From UBA1822 sp963634795 (GTDB taxonomy: Bacteria > Bacillota > Negativicutes > Veillonellales > Dialisteraceae): a stretch of 9,089 nt of DNA. Both the position numbers and the translations under genes were made by a program. Numbering within the stretch: position 1 is the stretch's first letter; every line of letters begins with the position of its first letter. This document shows positions 1-5,242 of the stretch, one piece after another. The stretch is from assembly GCA_963634795.1 (NCBI GenBank), contig CAVHDO010000061.1, positions 1 to 9,089 of the forward strand, written 5' to 3'. The notes under the pieces were generated by a model. That model ran no database searches. It was not told the DNA's origin and was given only the letters and a program-made list of their open reading frames with translations.

Positions 1-35
1 GCGGTCATGCAAAGAAACAGCGCCAAAGAATCCAT
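1..35 (-). CDS. Possible 5' end of a leftward gene, unknown product
   Basis: An ATG at 35-33 on the minus strand opens a frame of 12 codons (MDSLALFLCMTA) that leaves the window. A GGAGGT motif lies 12 nt upstream, somewhat farther than ideal. The visible residues are hydrophobic, as in an N-terminal membrane segment or signal, but too few to name a family. No clear promoter is visible: a TTGACA on the minus strand near 140 has no matching -10 at normal spacing. It could be chance. Confidence 0.3.
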   Translation of the reverse strand, partial: MDSLALFLCMT

Positions 36-88
36 GACGAAAATTTTACCTCCAACGAAAAGCAAAACATATGGCAAACAAAGAGAGG

Positions 89-112
89 AAGACGTCAGAC
101 GGTCAGACTTCA
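89..112 (-). repeat. TCTGA-rich repeat, inverted partner of 1209-1232
   Basis: Read on the minus strand, this 24-bp stretch matches 1209-1232 on the plus strand at 22 of 24 positions. Both are built from iterations of TCTGA with two-base spacers. The two copies lie outside the two ends of the IS3 relic in inverted orientation. They may belong to a dispersed intergenic repeat, or mark a past rearrangement around the element. Confidence 0.6.
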
Positions 113-160
113 GATGGCACGCTTTGAACTATCCCCTTTGTCAAGGATATTTTTAAATCA

Positions 161-182
161 GATCACCCGTTTTTTAGACATT
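161..182. repeat. Putative right inverted repeat of IS3 relic
   Basis: Pairs with 976-997 at 14 of 22 positions, conserving ATCACC near the outside and GACATT near the inside. It lies downstream of the OrfB remnant, where the right end is expected. Confidence 0.4.
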
Positions 183-350
183 GTTTTATTTCATTCCTTT
201 GTTCTTAGATGATTTAAGGAACAAACATTATACAGCCATTCGTAAATTTTAGCTCAAGGTGAGATAGCAACTATTGTTCCCGATTTCCTCGCCCTCGGCG
301 CTTTCGCCATTCTTGAGCGCCAAATTAATCGTTTCGAGGAAGTAAACCTT

Positions 351-651
351 TCACTTACAATGTATTTTACCGAGTTCTTCCGGTTTCTTTGAGATGACCA
401 GTAAGGGTAGTGCTTGGACTGTTTTCAACAGATATACGTCGGTTGCAACGTATTTGTAGAATTCATTTAGAGATAGCTCAGCCAATTCCCATTGTTATCG
501 TTCGTTGTTGTAGTAGCTGATGTACTCGTCCACGATTTGTCGAATGTCTTGAAAGGTTTTAGCTTGCTTGAGTTTGTCTTTGATGCTGTCTTTCATGTGG
601 TCAAAGAAACTTTCTTGCGGGGCATTTTTCCTTTCCGCGACAGGGTTTGTT
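351..651 (-). pseudogene. IS3-family transposase OrfB, C-terminal fragment
   Basis: From 626 the minus strand reads NAPQESFF, the hallmark around the catalytic glutamate of IS3-family DDE transposases. It continues through an Asp-Glu-Tyr-x5-YNNER segment to an in-frame TAA at 497-495. After that stop the same frame gives QWELAELSLNEFYKYV, the expected family C-terminus, and ends at TGA 353-351. The TAA therefore replaces one codon, probably tyrosine or cysteine. Just upstream (about 651-631), a different frame reads QTLSRKGK, which corresponds to the QSMSRRGN segment preceding CWDNAPQES. The conserved CWD is missing, so a small indel lies near 627. The first two catalytic aspartates and the rest of OrfB are deleted. 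The gene is dead. Confidence 0.7.
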
Positions 652-681
652 GTTTTTTCTCACTAGATGTCCCTCGTGGAA

Positions 682-930
682 TCATCCGTATTTCTGGTAT
701 TCTTTAGGAATACCGTAGGCGATGTTTTTAATTCGATATTCACCCAATATAGATAGGTCAAATCCTTGTTCTGCAAATATTTCTCTCAGTAGTTTCCCAG
801 CAAATCGCGCTTTGTGAAATATTTCCTTGAATTCTTTCGCAAAGAAAATGCTACAACATAATACGAAGTAAACATGGGGATTTTCGCGGAGAATTTGGAT
901 TTGCTTGTCTGGCAGCATGGTTTTATTCAT
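682..930 (-). pseudogene. IS3-family OrfA-like HTH protein, truncated (82 aa)
   Basis: The frame starts at ATG 930 with a purine-rich AAGGGGG five bases upstream, and stops at TGA 684-682. The sequence (MNKTMLPDKQIQILRENPHVYFV..., then EFKEIFHKARFAGKLLREIFAEQGFDLSILG broken into helices) fits the N-terminal helix-turn-helix region of OrfA proteins from a Firmicute IS3 group, in which a phrase like LxxNPYV, a KxxF helix and a GxxLxxIFxxxGFDxxxLG helix recur. Family members are normally about twice this length and are followed by OrfB. Here the frame ends after IPKEYQKYG, where the internal deletion has joined it to the OrfB tail. It may still be translated as a small DNA-binding peptide, but no function should be assumed. 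The family call rests on recalled resemblance. Confidence 0.6.
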
Positions 931-975
931 AATTGCCCCCTTGTTTATAATTTGATGGTATCACGAACTGCTTTA

Positions 976-997
976 AATGTCCATTATTTAGGTGATT
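976..997. repeat. Putative left inverted repeat of IS3 relic
   Basis: The reverse complement starts AATCACCTAAATAATGGACA and pairs with 161-182 at 14 of 22 positions. It lies about 45 bp upstream of the OrfA-like start, as expected for a left end. Confidence 0.4.
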
Positions 998-1051
998 TAC
1001 CATAGTCTGATTTGGGTGTATCTATTGCTATGAGTATAGTATATTTAGCAG

Positions 1052-1416
1052 TGTCGCTCCGCGACATTTTTATATTACACCTTCGGCGCCCCATCATCCG
1101 CCTCCTCCGGAGTCACCTTCCTCCAATAAGGAATGCTTGCGTAGTGCGCGCTCCGCGCGATTTTTATGAAAATCATCGCCGCAGGCGATACCGCTTTCAT
1201 CTGATGTCTGATGTCTGACCATCTGACGTCTTTATCCCGCCTGACGACACCGCTTCTCTGTGACGTCTTCGCTGTTCCCGCTGTAAAGAGTTCCGTACGA
1301 AAATACGAAAGATGACCGGCGCCGAAAGGCGCATGCTACAAAGCAGCATAACTCATCACCGAAAGGTGCCAATGCAAATTCACAAAAAATACAAGAGAAA
1401 AGCTTTCCGCAGGAAA
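1052..1416. repeat. Cluster of short GC-rich hairpins (intergenic repeat)
   Basis: At least six small perfect hairpins lie in this stretch between the IS3 relic and the 3' end of the potassium operon. They are TGTCGC-TCC-GCGACA (1052-1066, followed by TTTTT), CGCGC-TCC-GCGCG (1147-1159, then ATTTTT), ATCGCC-GCA-GGCGAT (1175-1189), GCGCC-GAAA-GGCGC (1319-1332), CACC-GAAA-GGTG (1357-1368) and TTTCC-GCA-GGAAA (1404-1416). Only three loop types are used (TCC, GCA, GAAA) with different stems, so the loops are conserved and the stems vary. The first and second share a tail of A followed by five T. No convincing gene is present. A minus-strand frame of 64 codons (1426-1232) runs through three hairpins and looks like translated repeat. 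Probable role: transcript ends or a modular dispersed repeat. Confidence 0.6.
1209..1232 (+). repeat. TCTGA-rich repeat, inverted partner of 89-112
   Basis: Part of a longer run (about 1199-1232) in which TCTGA recurs four times at 7-8 bp spacing. It matches the minus strand of 89-112 at 22 of 24 positions. It sits inside the hairpin cluster, between the ATCGCC and GCGCC hairpins. Confidence 0.6.
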
Positions 1417-1419
1417 ACT
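1395..1419 (-). terminator. Possible terminator of the potassium operon
   Basis: Four bases after the trkA-like stop codon the minus strand forms AG-TTTTCC-TGC-GGAAAGCT, a stem of five perfect pairs extended past one mismatch by two more. CTTTTCTCTTGT follows. The position is right for an operon end, but the stem is weak and the T run is interrupted. The neighbouring CACC/GGTG and GCGCC/GGCGC hairpins may contribute. Confidence 0.35.
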
Positions 1420-1422
1420 TCC

Positions 1423-2088
1423 TCATTCTATCTCCAATTCCTTCGTCACATTCCGCACATTTTCATTCTCCCCCAAAATCGTCACCATATCCCCTTCCGC
1501 CAGCGGCATATCCGGCGGGGGATTGATGGAATTTTGTTCGCCACGGAGGAGCGCGACGACATTGATATTGTAGCGGCGGCGGGCGTCGATTTGGATTAAG
1601 TTTTTTCCGATCCAATCTTTCGGGACTTGGATGGTCAGGATGGTGATATTGTTGTTCATCTCGATGTAATCGACGATGCCGGGGGTCGTCAGGTGATGCG
1701 CGACGCGGATGCCCATTTCTTTTTCGGAGTAGATAATTTTGTCCGCGCCGATTTTTTCGAGCATTTTCCCGTGGAGCTCGTTGATGGCTTTCACGACGAG
1801 CGTCTTGACGCCCATGTCTTTGAGTTGGAGCGTCGCGAGCAGGCTGCCCTCGATATTTCCTATCCCGACGACGGCCACATCCGCATTGCCCGCGCCGATG
1901 GCTTGGAGATTTTTTTCGTCGGTGGCGTCCGCGCAGACGACGTAGCCCAGGCGGTCGGAAAGGTCCTGTACGACGTCTTCGTCCTCGTCCATCGCCATGA
2001 CGTCGTAGCCGAGCTCGTCCAGGGTGAGCGCGACGCTCTGGCCGAAACGACCCAGGCCGGCCACAAAGAATTGCAATTTCTGTTCCAT
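1423..2088 (-). CDS. trkA: TrkA/KtrA-type potassium uptake regulatory subunit (RCK)
   Basis: This is the cytoplasmic gating subunit of a Trk/Ktr potassium transporter. It forms a ring under the membrane subunit and changes pore activity on binding nucleotide. The 221-residue product has an N-terminal Rossmann RCK_N domain with GLGRFG (residues 11-16), an acidic residue at the end of the second strand (D34, in MAMDEDED), and GIGNIEGSLLA at about 75-85. An RCK_C/TrkA_C domain spans about 137-221. The length fits single-RCK KtrA proteins of about 220 residues, not the doubled E. coli TrkA. I chose ATG 2088 because GAGGAAA sits seven bases upstream. The in-frame ATG at 2112 would add MVKKTRKR and overlap the upstream gene. 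The gene starts 16 nt after trkH and is probably co-translated from the same mRNA. The sequence is intact. trkA and ktrA/ktrC are interchangeable names here. Confidence 0.93.
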   Translation of the reverse strand: MEQKLQFFVAGLGRFGQSVALTLDELGYDVMAMDEDEDVVQDLSDRLGYVVCADATDEKNLQAIGAGNADVAVVGIGNIEGSLLATLQLKDMGVKTLVVKAINELHGKMLEKIGADKIIYSEKEMGIRVAHHLTTPGIVDYIEMNNNITILTIQVPKDWIGKNLIQIDARRRYNINVVALLRGEQNSINPPPDMPLAEGDMVTILGENENVRNVTKELEIE

Positions 2089-2104
2089 GCGTTTCCTCGT
2101 TTTC

Positions 2105-3445
2105 TTAACCAATCGTCACATTTTCCGTGGGATAGGAAATACGATCCGGATGGCGGTCCGCGAAGGTGAGGACCAGCGTCATGACGCCGATTCTCCCGAT
2201 GAACATCGCCAAAATGAGAATCCATTTGCAAATATCGTTCCAGCGGTCGCTCATGCCCGCGGTGAAGCCGACGGTGCTGAAGGCGGAGACGCTTTCGAAA
2301 AGGACGGCTTCGAGGCCGCCGCCCGCCGTGTCGAAGACCATCAGCAGATACGCGGTCAGAAAGGTGAGCGCCGCGGAGAGGGTGAAGACGTGGAAAGCTT
2401 TGGAAATATAGTTGTCGCCGATGCGTTTCCTGAAAATGACGACATCGCGTTTCCCGCGCACCCACGCCCAGAGCGAGAGCAGAATGATCATCATGGTGGT
2501 CGTGCGAATGCCGCCGCCGGTGGAAACGGGCGCCGCGCCGATGAACATCAGAAGCATGACGAGGAGGCGCGCGCCGGGATCAATGGCCATGACGTCGAAG
2601 GTCGCAAAGCCGCCCATGCGCGAGGAAACGGCCATGAAGAAGGAATCGATGCATTCTTCGTAGCCCGGCAAGTTTCCGATGGCACGCGGATTGTCGTCGT
2701 TCAGCAACAAAATGACGGCCGTGCCGAAAGTGGTGAAGAGCGCCTCCGCCATGAGGACGAGTTTTGTATTGAGAGAAAGGTGGCGCCAATTCCGTTTCTT
2801 TCGGATGTCGTCAATCACGATGAATCCGATGCCGCCCAGCATCATGGTGGCGACGACGACGAGGCAGACGAAAGGATCGCGCGCGTATGAGGCAAATCCC
2901 GCTTCGCCGAAGAGGTCGAGGCCGCAGTTGCAAAAGGCGGAAACGGCGTGCCAATAGCCGTAATACATCCCGACGGGGCCGAATTCGCGACAGAACCAAA
3001 GGCCGAGAAGCGTCCCGGACACGAATTCGACGAAGAGGGTCATTTGGATGATGCGCCGCACGAGCGAGACCATGCCGGACGGTGTTTCCAAATTGAACGA
3101 ATCGCTCAAAAGAAGGCGCTCCTGCAATCGCACGTGCCGCCCCGCGTAAATGACCATGGTCGCCATGATGGTCATGATGCCGAGGCCGCCGACTTGCATC
3201 AAAAGCAAAATGACGAGCTGGCCGAAGAGCGTCAAATCGTCGCGCAGATTCCAGAGTGTCATGCCGGTGACGCTGACGGTGGACACGGAGGTGAAAAGCG
3301 CGTCGATAAAGGTAATCTCGCGCGTGCCGGTGTGGCAGACGGGGAGCATTAGGACGAGCGCGCCAAGCAGCATGAAAGCGGCGAAGCCGAGCAAAATCAG
3401 CGCCGCGCGATTCATGCGCGCCAAAAGAAACCGGATGAGATTCAT
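2105..3445 (-). CDS. trkH: TrkH/KtrB-type potassium translocation subunit
   Basis: This integral membrane subunit carries K+ (often with Na+) inward. The 446-residue protein shows the four pseudo-repeated membrane-pore-membrane units of the superfamily. The pore loops are at TVSVTG (56-61), FCNCGL (171-176), SSRMGGF (274-280) and FSTVGFT (389-395), each carrying the filter glycine. The intramembrane gate loop between units three and four is VSTGGGIRTTT (307-317), a KtrB/TrkH signature. Near the C-terminus FIGRIG (415-420) is also typical. The length matches KtrB (about 445), not the longer E. coli TrkH. The ATG overlaps the TGA of the radical SAM gene (ATGA), implying translational coupling. 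A GGAGG lies 13 nt and a G run about 7 nt upstream. The next gene encodes its RCK partner. Loop two has Cys where relatives more often have Ala or Asn (from memory). The fold and glycines are intact. Confidence 0.94.
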   Translation of the reverse strand: MNLIRFLLARMNRAALILLGFAAFMLLGALVLMLPVCHTGTREITFIDALFTSVSTVSVTGMTLWNLRDDLTLFGQLVILLLMQVGGLGIMTIMATMVIYAGRHVRLQERLLLSDSFNLETPSGMVSLVRRIIQMTLFVEFVSGTLLGLWFCREFGPVGMYYGYWHAVSAFCNCGLDLFGEAGFASYARDPFVCLVVVATMMLGGIGFIVIDDIRKKRNWRHLSLNTKLVLMAEALFTTFGTAVILLLNDDNPRAIGNLPGYEECIDSFFMAVSSRMGGFATFDVMAIDPGARLLVMLLMFIGAAPVSTGGGIRTTTMMIILLSLWAWVRGKRDVVIFRKRIGDNYISKAFHVFTLSAALTFLTAYLLMVFDTAGGGLEAVLFESVSAFSTVGFTAGMSDRWNDICKWILILAMFIGRIGVMTLVLTFADRHPDRISYPTENVTIG

Positions 3446-4524
3446 CGCGCGCCCCCTGCCTCCTCACGCGTTTCCGTCGAAACCGCCTCCTCAAATGTCA
3501 TTTTCATGTCCCGGCCGCTTCCCGCGAATATTCGCACCGTGCCGGGCGAAATCGTTTTTTCTTCCTGTATAAGGAAACGGGCGCCGCTTGCCGCTTCCAG
3601 CGCTCGAATCGTGCTTTTCTTATATCCTGCGATTTTCGAGCGGTCCTGCGGCGCGCAAAAAATCGTAATCTCCGTCTCGCCGCGCAGTGTCCGCCATGCT
3701 TTTTGCAGCGCGTGCTTGGCCAGATATTGATCGACCAGCTCGCCGAAAGCCGGATGGTACGGGCCTGCGACCAAAGTATCCGCGCCGTCCAGCTCCGCCG
3801 TCGCCTGCAGTCCCATGCGAATGACGGGAATGCCGCGCCGCGCAAACGCCCGTTTCAAAAAAGCGCAACGCCCCACCGCTTCCGAAAGTGTAAGCGGCCG
3901 ATACGTCCCGCGCCGGAAATCTTCGCAGAGTTTCGTGTCGGCCAGCACCAAGACGGGATACAAACGGATAAAATCCGGCAAAAGTGCCAATCCGCGCCGC
4001 GCCGTGCGCCGAAGGGACGCGAAACTTTCTCCCGGAAGCCCCTGCATGAATTGGAGCCCGACGCGGAAACCGTGCGCCCGCAGGAACGCCACCGCCCGCC
4101 GCACATCGCCCGCCGTGTGGCCGCGCTCCGCCGCCGAAAGTACCGCGTCGTCCAGACTTTGCACGCCCAGCTCCACCGTTTCCACGCCGCACCTCGCCAA
4201 GAGCGAAAGCCGCGCCTCGTCGATGCAATCCGGCCGCGTCGAAAGCCGAATCCCCTGAATCGCGCCGCGTCGCAGAGCCTCCGAAGCCGGAGCGAGAAGC
4301 GCTTCCATGACGGATAGCGGCAGCGCCGTGAATGACCCGCCGTAAAAAGCCGCTTCCCACATGCGCGGCTCCGTGACCGACTCCACGTAGCGCCGTATCG
4401 TTTCCTCAATCTCAAGCGGCGTGACCGGCGTCGTTTCCCCCGTGATGCGCATCTGATTGCAGAAAACGCAGCGATGCGGACAGCCCAAATGCGGAATGAA
4501 AAGCGGAATGATCGAATGTCTCAA
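3442..4524 (-). CDS. Radical SAM protein, Elp3-like core without HAT domain
   Basis: The 360-residue product has the [4Fe-4S] cluster motif CPHRCVFC with C15, C19 and C22 near the N-terminus. YGGSF (61-65) resembles the SAM-contacting GGE-type motif. STRPD (95-99), ELGVQS (118-123), RGHT (134-137) and FMQGLPG (159-165) follow, all typical of the Elp3/HemN-like radical SAM group. The last 100 or so residues do not look like the acetyltransferase domain of true Elp3. The substrate is unknown. Stand-alone relatives in Firmicutes are uncharacterised and are often seen near rnc/smc; here the context is potassium transport. The start is TTG (4524-4522), overlapping the TGA of the upstream CBS gene as TTGA. 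No ATG exists before the cysteine motif (the next Met is residue 25), so the TTG is required. GAGG lies very close and GGAGG 13 nt upstream, suggesting coupled re-initiation. The sequence is intact. Confidence 0.88.
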   Translation of the reverse strand: MRHSIIPLFIPHLGCPHRCVFCNQMRITGETTPVTPLEIEETIRRYVESVTEPRMWEAAFYGGSFTALPLSVMEALLAPASEALRRGAIQGIRLSTRPDCIDEARLSLLARCGVETVELGVQSLDDAVLSAAERGHTAGDVRRAVAFLRAHGFRVGLQFMQGLPGESFASLRRTARRGLALLPDFIRLYPVLVLADTKLCEDFRRGTYRPLTLSEAVGRCAFLKRAFARRGIPVIRMGLQATAELDGADTLVAGPYHPAFGELVDQYLAKHALQKAWRTLRGETEITIFCAPQDRSKIAGYKKSTIRALEAASGARFLIQEEKTISPGTVRIFAGSGRDMKMTFEEAVSTETREEAGGAR

Positions 4525-5054
4525 TCCTCGCCGCCGTCCTCCGCCTCGTCGTCATCGACAAATTCGTTTCGTTCATTGATGGCCAGCACCGTCAGAATGT
4601 CGTGCCGCGTGATCATGCCGACCAAATGATTCTCCTCATCCACAACCGGCACCGTCTTCAAATGCTCGTCAATCATGAGAGACGTAATCGTGCTCATCGG
4701 CGTTTCCGGCGTCACACAGCGCGTTTTCTGCGTCATCAAATCCGCCGCCTTCGTCGCCAAAATTTTCTTAAACGATTTCTCGTAGCGCCCGTAGCCGCAA
4801 TAATACAGCGTCCCGCCGAGCACATCCAAATGCCGCGGGATATGCGGCCGCACTTTTTTGTAGAGCAAATCCCCCTCGGACACAATCCCGACCAAATGAT
4901 TCTCCTCGTCCGTGACAGGAATCGCGCTGACATTATGGGAAACAAAAAGACGAATCAGCTCATGCACCGTGATATCCGGCGGCACACTGAATACGTATTT
5001 CTCCATAAAATCCTGCGCCACATACTCCACATCCGGCGTCCCCGTTTTCTCCAT
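4521..5054 (-). CDS. Twin CBS-domain protein
   Basis: A 177-residue soluble protein with two CBS domains (about 16-66 and 105-157), each ending in the usual G-I/M-V/I-T/S-x-x-D-L motif (GIVSEGDLL 56-64, GMITRHDIL 146-154). A 40-residue linker rich in Tyr and Gly separates them, and the tail is strongly acidic (VDDDEAEDGGED). CBS pairs usually bind adenine nucleotides and act as energy or ligand sensors. No enzyme or DNA-binding domain is attached. The start is clear: AGGAGGG lies seven bases before ATG 5054, after a probable extended -10 promoter. It is the first gene of the operon and overlaps the radical SAM start. Both domains carry identical DEENHLVG (49-56 and 139-146), encoded by a 20-bp direct DNA repeat. 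A role in sensing for the downstream potassium system is an inference. Confidence 0.9.
   Translation of the reverse strand: MEKTGTPDVEYVAQDFMEKYVFSVPPDITVHELIRLFVSHNVSAIPVTDEENHLVGIVSEGDLLYKKVRPHIPRHLDVLGGTLYYCGYGRYEKSFKKILATKAADLMTQKTRCVTPETPMSTITSLMIDEHLKTVPVVDEENHLVGMITRHDILTVLAINERNEFVDDDEAEDGGED
4618..4637 (-). repeat. 20-bp direct repeat inside CBS gene, copy in second domain
   Basis: Identical to 4888-4907, 270 bp away. On the minus strand it encodes part of DEENHLVG in the second CBS domain. Identity at the DNA level in paralogous domains suggests recent conversion or strong constraint. Confidence 0.8.
4888..4907 (-). repeat. 20-bp direct repeat inside CBS gene, copy in first domain
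   Basis: Identical to 4618-4637. It encodes part of DEENHLVG in the first CBS domain. Confidence 0.8.
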
Positions 5055-5102
5055 GACGATCCCTCCTTTTCTTTTTTTTAAGAAACAAATTTCTGTACGT
5101 AT

Positions 5103-5111
5103 ATTGTAACA
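5103..5111 (-). promoter_or_regulatory. Probable extended -10 promoter of the CBS-radicalSAM-trkH-trkA operon
   Basis: The minus strand reads TGT-TACAAT (5111-5103), an extended -10 with one departure from TATAAT. The -35 region is poor (TTCGGA at 18 bp spacing), which extended -10 promoters tolerate. The start of transcription would be near 5096, giving a leader of about 42 nt with an AGGAGGG ribosome site. It is the only good promoter-like element between the glycosyltransferase stop and the CBS gene. Confidence 0.5.
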
Positions 5112-5157
5112 TCATTTGAGAAAATATCCGAAATCTGAAAAGGGGCAAATAAAGCAT

Positions 5158-5174
5158 CCCCCCCCCCCCCCCCC
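5158..5174. repeat. Homopolymer tract of 17 C (G on the minus strand)
   Basis: An uninterrupted run of 17 C lies between the 3' end of the glycosyltransferase gene (69 nt after its stop) and the operon promoter, about 60-80 nt upstream of the predicted transcription start. Tracts this long are prone to slipped-strand length change. It is not inside a convincing coding frame: in the CBS frame a TGA intervenes between the tract and the start. It could modulate the promoter or read-through, or be a neutral or miscounted repeat. Confidence 0.9.
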
Positions 5175-5242
5175 TGATATGGTCTAAAAACAAGTTTTTC
5201 AATTATTATCCATTTGAAATTTTCCTTTGCACTCTTCGATTC

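Larger units (their letters stand above)
161..997 (-). mobile_element. IS3-family insertion sequence relic, internally deleted
   Basis: The segment holds the start of an OrfA-like protein (930-682) and the 3' part of an OrfB transposase (about 651-351), both on the minus strand. Most of the DDE catalytic region between them is missing. The ends carry an imperfect inverted repeat: 161-182 and 976-997 share ATCACC and GACATT at identical spacing, 14 of 22 positions matching. A GGACA/AGACA motif about 23 bp in from the tip is usual for IS3-family ends. Complete IS3-family elements are about 1.2-1.6 kb, so this 0.84-kb copy has lost roughly half its length. It is not expected to move by itself. 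The exact outer ends and target duplication could not be fixed. Confidence 0.6.

Noticed and set aside
140..232. TTGACA near 140 and TATAAT at 232-227 on the minus strand as promoters
   Set aside because: Each lacks a partner hexamer at normal spacing, and the only possible downstream gene is the uncertain one at 35.
1052..1416. CRISPR array
   Set aside because: The hairpins differ in sequence and spacing. There are no identical repeats with regular unique spacers and no cas gene.
1232..1426. Minus-strand frame of 64 codons overlapping the trkA-like stop, with GGAG upstream
   Set aside because: It runs through three of the short hairpins and has a repeat-like, Cys/Phe/Arg-rich translation with no domain. 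It is better explained as translated intergenic repeat.
2024..2890. Long plus-strand frame (288 codons) opposite the trk genes
   Set aside because: It is antisense to the intact, clearly homologous TrkH and TrkA genes and has the His/Asp/Arg-rich bias of a GC-rich shadow frame.
3620..4360. Long minus-strand frame overlapping the radical SAM gene in another frame
   Set aside because: Ala/Gly/Arg-rich shadow of the radical SAM coding sequence. It has no motifs.
5186..5199. AAAAAC-AA-GTTTTT as a terminator for the glycosyltransferase
   Set aside because: The stem is made almost only of A-T pairs with a two-base loop, too weak to be called a terminator.
4960..5202. Minus-strand frame running through the poly-G tract toward the CBS gene, as in a phase-variable N-terminal extension
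   Set aside because: In the frame of the CBS protein there is a TGA between the tract and ATG 5054, so slippage could not create a fused protein.
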